NCBI RefSeq assembly: GCF_030012215.1 | Contig: NZ_JASCXX010000004.1 | Coordinates: 231,077-295,076, forward strand | Direction of reading: 5' to 3' | Length of the DNA stretch: 64,000 nucleotides | From: Anaerobaca lacustris | GTDB lineage: Bacteria > Planctomycetota > Phycisphaerae > Sedimentisphaerales > Anaerobacaceae | In this document: one piece after another, positions 50,014 through 58,398 of the stretch | How positions within the stretch are numbered: the stretch's first letter is position 1 | How the letters are laid out: every line of letters starts with the position of its first letter | Notes under the pieces: generated by a model | The model's input: only the letters and a program-made list of their open reading frames with translations | Told to the model about the DNA's origin: nothing | The model's database searches: none | Made by a program: the position numbers and the translations under genes

Positions 50014-51432
50014 TCACACCATGGGGAAGCGGGCGCAGAGGTCTTCGACCTGGTGTTTGGTTTCGAGGCGGAGACGGTCGTCGAGACGGTACTCTCGGCT
50101 TCCTGCGGGTTCGACCTGGGTCAGGACGTTGTCGATCAGGCCGGCGATTGCCTCCATCTGGGTCTGGCCCATGCCGTTCTTGGTGACGATGGGGGTACCC
50201 AGGCGCATGCCGCTGGTGACGCGCGGACTGTGCGGGTCGTAGGGCAGGCGGTTCATGTTGACGATGATGCCGCACTCTTCGAGGCAATGCTGGGCAATGG
50301 CGCCGGTGAGGCCCTCGCGGAAGTGCCCGACGTTAATGCAGAACATGTGGTTGTCGGTCCCGCCGGTGAGGATGTCGTAGCCGATCCGGTCGAAGGCGCG
50401 GGCGAGGACTTGGGCATTCTCCACGATCTTGAACTGCCGGGCCTTGTACTCGGCCGAGAGCATCTCTCGGAAGAACACCGCCTTGGCGGCGATGTTGTTC
50501 AGGTACGGCGTCCCCTGGAACCCCGGGAACGTCGTCTTCTCGATCCGCTCCCAGAGCGGCACGGACCTGCCGCCGGCCTGGATCGGGGCGTCGAAGTCTC
50601 TGCCCATGAGGATCAGGCCGCCGCGAGGCCCGCCCGGCTTATAGGTGCTGGTCGTGGTGAAATGCGCGTGATCGACCGGCGACGGATGCACGCCGGCCGC
50701 GATCAGACCTGAGATATGCGAGATATCCGCCATGAGGTAGGCGCCAACCTCGTCAGCGATTCGACGGTACGCCGCGAAGTCGATGATCCTCGAATAGGCG
50801 CTGGCGCCGCAGATGATCAGCCTGGGTCGGAACCGCAGCGCCTGTTGCCGGATGGCACCATAGTCAAGCAGGAAGGACTTCGGGTCCACGTGGTACTGCT
50901 CGACCTCGAAGAACTTGCCGGCGAATGCCACGGCGGCGCCGTGTGACACGTGGCCGCCCTGATCCATGGCCAGGCTGAGAATCCGGTCGCCGGTCTCGAG
51001 GATGGCGGTCAGGACGATCTGATTGGCGCCGGTGCCGGAGTGCGGCTGAACATTGGCATGTTGGGCGCCAAACACTTCCTTGGCGCGGGTCACAGCCAGC
51101 GTCTCCAGCCCATCCACGACCTCACAACCCCCGTGAAACCGCGAGCCGACAAAGCCTTCCGTCGTCTTGTTCTGCACGACGGACCCCAGCGCCGCCAGAA
51201 CCGCGCGGGAACACTGGTTCTCGGCGGCGATCAGTTGCAGGGTGTTCTGCAGCCGGTCGTGCTCGGCGGCGATCAGCCGGGACACCTCCCCATCGACCTG
51301 CCCCAGCGCTTCGAGCAATCCACGATGATAGGTGGCGCTGTTCGGCACGGTCGGGAAGATCGACTCGATGACTTCGTAGAGCTGCCTGTCGTTGCGACGG
51401 AGGCCCTTGCTGATGTGCTCGTTCACTGGCAT
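50014..51432 (-). CDS. glyA: Serine hydroxymethyltransferase, divergent form
   Basis: PLP enzyme interconverting serine and glycine with tetrahydrofolate. 472 residues, with about 40 extra N-terminal residues. The core is clear: LQLIAAENQCS, ANVQPHSGTGAN, DQGGHVSHG, the PLP Lys265 in TTSTYKPGGPRGG, and SGMRLGTPIVT. Several usual active-site residues differ. NKYAEGYPGxRYYGG is here NKTTEGFVGSRFHGG, so E. coli Tyr55 and Tyr65 become Thr90 and His100, and the His before the PLP lysine is Tyr264. It may be a true SHMT of a distant subgroup or an enzyme with changed specificity. GAAGG lies upstream of ATG 51432. Confidence 0.85.
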   Translation of the reverse strand: MPVNEHISKGLRRNDRQLYEVIESIFPTVPNSATYHRGLLEALGQVDGEVSRLIAAEHDRLQNTLQLIAAENQCSRAVLAALGSVVQNKTTEGFVGSRFHGGCEVVDGLETLAVTRAKEVFGAQHANVQPHSGTGANQIVLTAILETGDRILSLAMDQGGHVSHGAAVAFAGKFFEVEQYHVDPKSFLLDYGAIRQQALRFRPRLIICGASAYSRIIDFAAYRRIADEVGAYLMADISHISGLIAAGVHPSPVDHAHFTTTSTYKPGGPRGGLILMGRDFDAPIQAGGRSVPLWERIEKTTFPGFQGTPYLNNIAAKAVFFREMLSAEYKARQFKIVENAQVLARAFDRIGYDILTGGTDNHMFCINVGHFREGLTGAIAQHCLEECGIIVNMNRLPYDPHSPRVTSGMRLGTPIVTKNGMGQTQMEAIAGLIDNVLTQVEPAGSREYRLDDRLRLETKHQVEDLCARFPMV

Positions 51433-51509
51433 GGCTGAACCTTCAAATCCCTTTTCCGGTTGCGTCAATCACACCTGCTCTGTCCAGCTTTATCGGCAGG
51501 TCATGCCTT

Positions 51510-53618
51510 CTAACTGAAAAAACCGCCTACGGTACGCACGACATCGTTGAATGTCACGTAGATCAGCAGCGTGCCCACGATGACCCAGCCGGCATAGGCG
51601 AGGACCCCCTGGGCCTTCTCGCTCAGGGGTGAGCCCTTGATCTTCTCCACCAGCATCAGGACGATCAGCCCGCCGTCGAACGGCGGCATGGGCATGAGAT
51701 TCAGCACCGCGATGCTGGCGCCGATCAGGCCGAGGAAGTAGGCGTAGTAGACCAGCGGCTCGCGCGCCACGATCTGGTAGCTCGACACCATGATGCCGAC
51801 GGGGCCCATCAGCAGCTGAGGACTGAGCAGCCCGGCGACCAACTGCTTGAGCGTGACGTAGGTCATGGCGACGAACATCACCGTCCGACGATACCCCATC
51901 TTGATCGCCTCGATGGGACTGTCGGCCTTGTAGAGGCGTTCGAGCGGCTTGAACGGCAGCAGCACCTCGGTCATGGATTCGATCGCGACGGCGACCCCGG
52001 CCGTCGGGTCCTGAAGCGTGACGCCGCCCTCCGCCTGGCCGTCAAGCCGGTATTCGAGCCGGACCGACTGGCCATCCCAGTGCCGGGTCTCCGCCACAAT
52101 GTCATAGAAGCTCTTCACCGGTTTGCCGTTGACGGTGGTGATCGTCGCACCACGGGGGATGTCCAGCCTGGGGACGCCTCCTTCGACCGAGATCGTCTTG
52201 GCGACCACAGCATGCTCGGCGTCCAATCCGGGGACGAAACCGATTTCCACTCGTTCGGTGCCCTCCCTCTTCCTTGGCGTCACAGTCAGGTCCGCCAACC
52301 GTTCAACACCGTTCGGGTCGAGACGCAGGACCTGGATCGCCAGCGGCTTGTTGTCATAGGCCGCCGTGATCTCGCGCAGTTCCACAAACGTCGGGTTCGG
52401 AACCTCCCCGACGGAGACGACGATATCCCCCGGCAGCAGAGGCTCTTCGCCGGCCGCCACCGTTCGCGTCACCTCGATCACGCGAAGACGCGGGACCATC
52501 GAGTAGACATGGTTCAGATGCTCCTCCAGCGCAACCGCCCCCCTGCCAGGAGGCCAGGCGAGCGACAACTCCATCTCGACCCGTTCTACGCCCCCTTCGG
52601 CCTTCGGTCGTTCGACCTCCATCGGTAGGCGGGGCGCAAACGTCTCTCGAACCGCCTCCTCATACGCCCAGTGATGCTCCACCGCTCGGCCGCCAACCGC
52701 CACGATTCGGTCGCCCGGCAGCAGACCCGTTCGGCGATGCAGGGCATCCGGGTCCTCCAGCTCGGCCATCGTCAGGCTCAGCGGCTGGAGGATGCCGAAT
52801 TCTCGTATCTTCTGCTCGTTCGGCCGCTTCGAGGCGAGCAATTCCATGCTCTCGATCGAGCCGTCCCTGCGCCGAACGACGACCGGGACCGCCTCGTCGC
52901 GACCCGACAGCGCTGCGGCGAGGATGAGACTGCTGAACTCGAGGCTCTCACGTCGACCGTCGATTTCAAGGAACTCGTCACCTGCCTGCAAGCCGGCCTC
53001 ATCCGCCGAAGAGCCTGCAACCACCCCGCCGACAACCGGCGGAGGGAAGTTGATCCCGATCAGGAACACGACCATGAGAATGATCGCCGCACTGATGAGA
53101 TTGAACGTCACCCCCGCGGCCACGACGGCGATTCGCGCGCCGAGCGACTTGTTGGAAAACGACCGCGGATCGCGGATCTGTTTGACCGGACCGATATCCT
53201 CCTGCCCCAGCAGCTTGACGTAGCCACCGAACGGAATCAGACCGACCCGGTACTCCGTCCCGGCCTCGCCGGCCTCGCCTCCGGGGTCTGTCTTGCCTTC
53301 GGCATCGGGCAACGCATCCGCCTCGTCGGAAAGGAAGCTCGGAAGGACCCGCAGCTTCAGGCCCGAAGGCGTCCTCTGGAGGCCCAGCAACGTCGGCGGC
53401 ATGAAGATCGAAAAGGCCTCGACCTTGATGCCGGCCAGCTTGGCGACGATGAAATGCCCGAACTCATGCACCAGAACGACCGATCCGAAGCCCACCATCA
53501 CCAGGGCGAGGTTGCCGAAAACGCCGGCGTAACGCACGATCAGGACAATCACCACGGCCAGAACCGCCAGCCAGAAAACGCTGCTCAGAATCTTCGACGA
53601 GCTTCCCTTCTTCGACAT
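51510..53618 (-). CDS. rseP: Site-2 zinc metalloprotease RseP with four PDZ domains
   Basis: Intramembrane protease that cuts membrane-bound signalling proteins after a first external cut. 702 residues against about 450 in E. coli. The zinc site is HEFGH (51-55) in the first core helix; the second ligand motif is NLMPMPPFDGG (640-650), with Phe in place of Leu before Asp-Gly. Between them are four PDZ-like units: about 195-250, 285-330, 380-430 and 475-530, each with a GLxAGD or LLPGDxIVxV type strand. An acidic insert lies at about 95-125. GGAG precedes ATG 53618. Encoded 59 bases after dxr in the same direction. Confidence 0.93.
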   Translation of the reverse strand: MSKKGSSSKILSSVFWLAVLAVVIVLIVRYAGVFGNLALVMVGFGSVVLVHEFGHFIVAKLAGIKVEAFSIFMPPTLLGLQRTPSGLKLRVLPSFLSDEADALPDAEGKTDPGGEAGEAGTEYRVGLIPFGGYVKLLGQEDIGPVKQIRDPRSFSNKSLGARIAVVAAGVTFNLISAAIILMVVFLIGINFPPPVVGGVVAGSSADEAGLQAGDEFLEIDGRRESLEFSSLILAAALSGRDEAVPVVVRRRDGSIESMELLASKRPNEQKIREFGILQPLSLTMAELEDPDALHRRTGLLPGDRIVAVGGRAVEHHWAYEEAVRETFAPRLPMEVERPKAEGGVERVEMELSLAWPPGRGAVALEEHLNHVYSMVPRLRVIEVTRTVAAGEEPLLPGDIVVSVGEVPNPTFVELREITAAYDNKPLAIQVLRLDPNGVERLADLTVTPRKREGTERVEIGFVPGLDAEHAVVAKTISVEGGVPRLDIPRGATITTVNGKPVKSFYDIVAETRHWDGQSVRLEYRLDGQAEGGVTLQDPTAGVAVAIESMTEVLLPFKPLERLYKADSPIEAIKMGYRRTVMFVAMTYVTLKQLVAGLLSPQLLMGPVGIMVSSYQIVAREPLVYYAYFLGLIGASIAVLNLMPMPPFDGGLIVLMLVEKIKGSPLSEKAQGVLAYAGWVIVGTLLIYVTFNDVVRTVGGFFS

Positions 53619-53677
53619 CAAGCAACTCCGATAGAGCATGGACGGCCCGGCGGCGGTCCAGCAAGATTGAATCCAAT

Positions 53678-54868
53678 TCAGCGCTGCTGCGCCCGGCGCT
53701 TTGCGCCGTGAGTTTCGTGCTCCAATCGATCCGCGACCTGAGTCCTGGCCCAGGCATCGGCTTCGAGCAGTTCTTCGAGCGTGTTCGCCCGACCGACCTC
53801 ATGGGTGTCCAGGCAATGCTCGATCAACTCGACAATCTGAACGAAACGGATTCGTCCATCGAGAAACGCCTCGACCGCCGCCTCGTTGGCCGCGTTGAAA
53901 ACCGCCGGCGCGGTCCCGCCGATCCGGGCCACGTCATAGGCCAGCGTCAGGGCTCGGAAGGTCCCCGGCTCCGGCCGCTCGAAGTGAAGCTCTGCGATCT
54001 CTTCGAGCCGAAGCGGCTTGGCGATCCCTGGCACGCGCTTCGGGTACGTCAAGGCATATTGAATCGGCAGACACATGTCCGGCTCGCCGAGCTGGGCCAC
54101 CACCGAACCATCCACGAACTCCACGAGCGAGTGCACGATCGATTCGGGGTGGATCAGGACCTCGATCTTTTCGACCGGCACATCGAACAGCCATCGCGCC
54201 TCGATCACTTCGAGAGCTTTGTTCATCATCGTCGCCGAGTCGATCGTGATCTTCGGCCCCATCCGCCAGGTGGGATGCGACAGGGCCTGCTCACGCGTAA
54301 CCCGTTCCAGATCCTGCCGCGAGGCCCCCCGGAACGGCCCGCCCGACCCCGTCAGAATGATCCGGCGAATCTCCGACGTGGTGCCCGACTGCATCGCCTG
54401 GAAGACAGCCGAATGTTCGCTGTCCACGGGTAGGAGCATGCTGCCGTTCTCTTTGGCAATACGCGTCAGCAATTCCCCGGCGACGACCAGTGGCTCCTTG
54501 TTGGCGATCGCCAGCCGCTTGCCACACTGCGCGGCCGCCAGGACCGAAGGCAACCCGGCCGCACCGACCACGGCGGTCAACACCGTATCGACGCCATCGG
54601 ACTGGGCTAGTTCGGCCAGACTCTCGCGTCCGGCCAGAATCTCGGTATCCCACCCATCCATCAGGGCTCGAAACCGCCCGGCGCAATCGCCGTTCGAGAC
54701 GGCCACGTATCTCGGCTTGTACCGTCGCACCTGCTCGGCCAGAAGCTCTATGCTGCTGTGGGCGCTGAGACCGACGACCGCGTAGTCCGGGCCGAGCGCG
54801 TCGGTGACCCGCAGAGCATTTCGACCGACCGACCCGGTCGACCCCAAAATGGCGATCCCTCGCGACAT
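53678..54868 (-). CDS. dxr: 1-deoxy-D-xylulose 5-phosphate reductoisomerase
   Basis: Second enzyme of the MEP isoprenoid pathway, making MEP with NADPH. 396 residues. AILGSTGSVGRNAL binds NADPH; LAIANKEPLVVAG, LLPVDSEHSAVFQ (metal Asp/Glu), LTGSGGPFRG, the lid segment SHPTWRMGPKITIDSATMMNK and IHPESIVHSLVEF are all present. The order dxr-rseP is common in bacteria. ATG 54868 begins the conserved part. A strong TTGACA-18-TACTAT promoter lies about 110 bases upstream. Confidence 0.97.
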   Translation of the reverse strand: MSRGIAILGSTGSVGRNALRVTDALGPDYAVVGLSAHSSIELLAEQVRRYKPRYVAVSNGDCAGRFRALMDGWDTEILAGRESLAELAQSDGVDTVLTAVVGAAGLPSVLAAAQCGKRLAIANKEPLVVAGELLTRIAKENGSMLLPVDSEHSAVFQAMQSGTTSEIRRIILTGSGGPFRGASRQDLERVTREQALSHPTWRMGPKITIDSATMMNKALEVIEARWLFDVPVEKIEVLIHPESIVHSLVEFVDGSVVAQLGEPDMCLPIQYALTYPKRVPGIAKPLRLEEIAELHFERPEPGTFRALTLAYDVARIGGTAPAVFNAANEAAVEAFLDGRIRFVQIVELIEHCLDTHEVGRANTLEELLEADAWARTQVADRLEHETHGAKRRAQQR

Positions 54869-55634
54869 ACGACCCGACCCAATACCTCCCTCTCCCTTGA
54901 TTCTCGACTGCACAACCCACATCCCGCCCGGACACCTGAGCACAGCACGGTCCTGAGACGCCCGTGAGACGGTAACCGTGATAGTATGCTGAGGATAGGC
55001 AAACTGTCAAGGTCAAAACGCCGTCCGGTCGATCCGCCGGACGGACTGCACGATTCAGAGGCGGCGTGTTTCTGCGGCCGAGACCAGCGTCCGATATCGA
55101 GCGCAGGTTTCGGACCATACTCACCCGGCGAGGCCCGCGTTCACGCAGATCGTCATCGATTGTCTCGGCTGAGCCGAACAAGACCGAGCGCACAGGAACG
55201 CGTTGCGTCTCAGCGAGCATTAGGAAGTCCGTTCAGCCGGCCCGAACCCTGATGCGGCGGGACTACCACCTTCCACTCAAAGATTATCGGCCCTTGGGCC
55301 GCTCGTGAGCGATCGGCCCCGCCACGGCATTACCGAGGAGTGACCGCCGCTGCCCTCCGGCCCGCACCCCAGATCGCAGCGACTTTGACATGCCCGCGCG
55401 CACGCGGCCTGCCTCGACCGCGATTTCCGATGAGGCGCTCCATCGGGGCCTACAAAGAACCGATAGAGACATATGCGCAAACGGACGCAGAAACAAGCAA
55501 CGTCGTTACACGCCGAAGCACAGGCACAGGAGAATGACCTTGGCATCAGCGACAAACCACTGGAAGGCGGCATTCAGCCGATCAAACGGCGCCACCGCCG
55601 GCACGCGCGGGCCACGGACCGGAGGAATATGGGT
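54869..55634. other. Divergent intergenic region between dxr and the TonB receptor operon
   Basis: 766 bases. The left part holds the dxr promoter. The right part (about 55011-55634) would be the leader of the receptor operon. It is GC-rich with several short inverted repeats (for example CGGCCCTTGGGCCG near 55289) and a 16-mer at 55314-55329 shared with 49449-49464. No riboswitch family is recognised, and no clear promoter for the receptor is seen. Possible upstream in-frame starts lack a ribosome site. Confidence 0.55.
54981..55010 (-). promoter_or_regulatory. dxr-rseP promoter
   Basis: Minus strand TTGACA (55010-55005), 18-bp spacer, TACTAT (54986-54981). Confidence 0.7.
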
Positions 55635-57656
55635 ATGATCCAGACTCGGCATGCCTGCCATGTATGGCTGTTTGTTGCATGGCTTGCGGCGATCAGCGCG
55701 GCAGCACACCCGGCATGGCCGGCTCATTCCGAGCCGGAAGATCTGTTCGAGATGCCTCTCGAAGACCTGATGAGCGTCGAGATCGATACGGTGTACAGTG
55801 CTTCGAAGTACCAACAGAAGCTTTCCGAGGCCCCGTCTTCCGTCACTGTCATCGGGGCCGACGAGATTCGCAAGTACGGCTATCGCACGTTGGCCGAAGT
55901 CCTCCGGAGCGTCCCCGGCTTCTATATCAATTACGACCGAAACTACGAGTACGTCGGAGTCCGCGGCTTTCGCCGGCCGGGCGATTATGACACGCGCGTC
56001 CTGCTGATGGTCGACGGCCACCGAACCAATGAGAACATCGGCGACTCCCCCCTGTTCGGGCCGCAGTTTGTGCTCGACGTGGACTTGATCGACCGGGTTG
56101 AGATTGTTCGAGGTCCGGGTTCCTCTCTGTACGGCAGCAACGCCCTGCTGGCTGTGATCAACGTGATCACCAAGGACGGCAAGACCCTCAACGGCCTGGA
56201 GCTGTCCGGGGAGGTCGCCAGCTTCGACACCTGGAAGAGCCGAATCACCTATGGCAATCGCTTTGACAACGGACTGGACCTTCTCGTTTCTGCCACCAAA
56301 GGCGACAGCGAGGGACAGGAGTTGTATTTCAGGGAATTCGATGATCCTGCGACGGCCAACGGGCTCGTACAGAACGACGACAGCAGCCTGAACAACCTGT
56401 TCCTCCGAGCGTCTCTTGGGGACCTCAGCCTGATCGTCGCGCACAATGCGGCCGAGAAAGGGATCCCTACAGCGCCATGGGACACCGTCTTCGGCGACGG
56501 CAGGACGCGCGTGCATGACGACACCACACTCGTCGGGCTGACCTACGAGCGGGAGATCTCCGAGACCCTGGCGCTCAGAGCCCGGACGGCCTATGGCCAT
56601 TACGACTACGACGGGAGATACGTCTATGATTACTCCGAAGACGAGACCCCCGATCTCGTCGTGAACAAGGACCTTTATCGAGGCCGCTGGTGGGACAGCG
56701 AACTCCAGGTCACGGCCCGGCCCTTCGAGAAACACATCCTGACCGCCGGCGGTGAGTTTCGCTACAACATCCGGCAGGACCAGGCCAACTGGGACGAGGA
56801 GGTCTATTTCGACGACTCCCGACACAGCAAGAACTGGGGGCTCTATGTCCAGGATGAGTACCGCGTGCTCGACAACATGACACTCGTCGCGGGCGTGCGC
56901 TACGACCGGTACGATACGTTCGGCGGCAGCACGAACCCTCGTCTGGCGATGCTCTATGACCTCTGTGACAAGACAACGCTCAAGCTGCTGTACGGCCGAG
57001 CCTTTCGTGCCCCCAACGCCTATGAACTCTACTACCATGATGGGGGCTATTCGCAGAAGGCACCGCAGAGTCTCGATCCGGAAACCATCGAGACGTACGA
57101 GATGGTGCTGGAACGCGCCTTGGCGCCAAACCTCAGCGCGACGCTGAGCGGCTTTTACTACGTGATGGATGACCTCATCGACCAGCAGAATGACCCTGAC
57201 GACGATCTGCTCGTCTTCACGAATCGGGATAAGGTCGAGGCTACAGGGACCGAGGTCGCCTTGCACGGACGGTGGACCAGTGGCTGGCGCGCCCGCACCA
57301 GCTATTCGTACGTTCACGCCGAGGACACAGAAACAGGGGCCATCCTCGCGAACTCGCCCCGGCATCTGGCCAAGCTCAATCTGATCGCGCCGGTGCTGAA
57401 AGACACGCTCTTCGCGGGTCTGGAAATCCAGTACAACGGGAGTTCCAAGACGCTGGCCGGCAACCACGCCGACGACTTCGTGCTGACGAATCTGGCTCTG
57501 ACGTACAGAAATCGGTCGAAGAGGCTGGAGATCGCGGCAGGACTCTACAATCTCTTCGACGTCAAGTACGGCTATCCGGGGTTTGGAGAGCACATACAGG
57601 ACACGATCGAGCAGGACGGCCGGACGTTCCGAATCAAGCTGACGTACCGGTTCTGA
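55635..57656 (+). CDS. TonB-dependent outer-membrane receptor
   Basis: 673 residues. Signal peptide (about 8-30), then a plug domain starting LFEMPLEDLMSVEIDTVYSASKYQQKLSEAPSSVTVI, with DEIRKYGYRTLAEVLRSVPGFY and VEIVRGPGSSLYGSNALLAVINVIT. A 22-strand-type barrel follows, ending in a terminal Phe (LTYRF) as in Bam substrates. The N-terminal segment preceding the plug is the kind I recall in receptors encoded beside YfiR/DUF4154 proteins. The ligand is unknown; no siderophore or sugar genes lie next to it. GGAGGA lies 8 bases before ATG 55635. First gene of the signalling unit that follows. Confidence 0.93.
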   Translation: MIQTRHACHVWLFVAWLAAISAAAHPAWPAHSEPEDLFEMPLEDLMSVEIDTVYSASKYQQKLSEAPSSVTVIGADEIRKYGYRTLAEVLRSVPGFYINYDRNYEYVGVRGFRRPGDYDTRVLLMVDGHRTNENIGDSPLFGPQFVLDVDLIDRVEIVRGPGSSLYGSNALLAVINVITKDGKTLNGLELSGEVASFDTWKSRITYGNRFDNGLDLLVSATKGDSEGQELYFREFDDPATANGLVQNDDSSLNNLFLRASLGDLSLIVAHNAAEKGIPTAPWDTVFGDGRTRVHDDTTLVGLTYEREISETLALRARTAYGHYDYDGRYVYDYSEDETPDLVVNKDLYRGRWWDSELQVTARPFEKHILTAGGEFRYNIRQDQANWDEEVYFDDSRHSKNWGLYVQDEYRVLDNMTLVAGVRYDRYDTFGGSTNPRLAMLYDLCDKTTLKLLYGRAFRAPNAYELYYHDGGYSQKAPQSLDPETIETYEMVLERALAPNLSATLSGFYYVMDDLIDQQNDPDDDLLVFTNRDKVEATGTEVALHGRWTSGWRARTSYSYVHAEDTETGAILANSPRHLAKLNLIAPVLKDTLFAGLEIQYNGSSKTLAGNHADDFVLTNLALTYRNRSKRLEIAAGLYNLFDVKYGYPGFGEHIQDTIEQDGRTFRIKLTYRF

Positions 57657-57729
57657 GCCAAGGACGCCACGAGCCGGAAATGAAACGATATGCCATGCGA
57701 ACCGCGACAAGATGAAGGATGAGAACGCG

Positions 57730-58398
57730 ATGAGAATCGGACGTTCCATTCTGTTGCTCCTGTCCGCGTGCCTGACGGTCTGCAGCACGCCGGTCACGGT
57801 CCGCGCGGATTCGACGGCAACTCAGGAGTATCGGCTCAAGGCGGCGTTTCTCTACAACTTCATCCTGTTCGTGGACAGTGAACGGCTCGATGCGCCGCAG
57901 AAGAACGCCAAGAACAACGACCCTAACCGGCCCATTCTCGTCGGCATTCTCGGCAAGGACCCTTTCGGCGATGCGTTCGATCCTCTGGAGAACAGGGAAG
58001 TGCGAAATCGGCGTGTGGCAATCCAGCGGTTCAAAGGCCTCGGCGAATATGCGGATGAGGAGGGACGTTTACCCAACCGGCATCCTCACTTCGAGCGGAT
58101 CGAAGACTGCCACGTGCTATTCGTCTGCCCGTCGGAGAAGCAACACATCGTACGAATTCTCAGATCGCTTGGCAGACAGAGTCTGCTGACGGTGGGGGAC
58201 ACCCCCGGATTCCTGGAGGCCGGCGGGGTCATCAATTTCCTGATCGAGGACAAGAAAATCGGCTTCGAGATCAACACGATGGCAGCTCAACGCGCCAGGC
58301 TTCAGATCCGATCGCAACTGCTTCGACTGGCCAAACGCATCGTCAAGACCGATGCTTTTCAGGGACACAACGATGGGGGAAACGATGCGGGCAAATGA
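57730..58398 (+). CDS. YfiR-like (DUF4154) periplasmic protein
   Basis: 222 residues with a signal peptide (about 4-26, cleavage near VRA). DUF4154 features: YRLKAAFLYNFILFV right after the signal, VGILGKDPFG, CHVLFVCPSEK, and the C-terminal LLTVGDTPGFLEAGGVINFLIEDKKIGFEIN. In Pseudomonas YfiR sits in the periplasm and represses the CHASE8 diguanylate cyclase YfiN in response to envelope signals. Here the next gene, overlapping by 26 bases, encodes a CHASE8-type kinase instead, so this protein is predicted to control that kinase. ATG 57730 chosen; ATG 57712 is an alternative. Confidence 0.92.
   Translation: MRIGRSILLLLSACLTVCSTPVTVRADSTATQEYRLKAAFLYNFILFVDSERLDAPQKNAKNNDPNRPILVGILGKDPFGDAFDPLENREVRNRRVAIQRFKGLGEYADEEGRLPNRHPHFERIEDCHVLFVCPSEKQHIVRILRSLGRQSLLTVGDTPGFLEAGGVINFLIEDKKIGFEINTMAAQRARLQIRSQLLRLAKRIVKTDAFQGHNDGGNDAGK

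Noticed and set aside
55311..55329. CCCCGCCAC resembling the cobalamin riboswitch box upstream of the TonB receptor
   Set aside because: No B12-box (GCCACTG-type) or other conserved stems are seen around it, and the same 16-mer occurs at 49449 away from any receptor.
55506..57797. A 763-codon open frame antisense to the TonB-dependent receptor
   Set aside because: The receptor on the plus strand has clear plug and barrel motifs; the antisense frame has none and arises from GC-rich codon structure.
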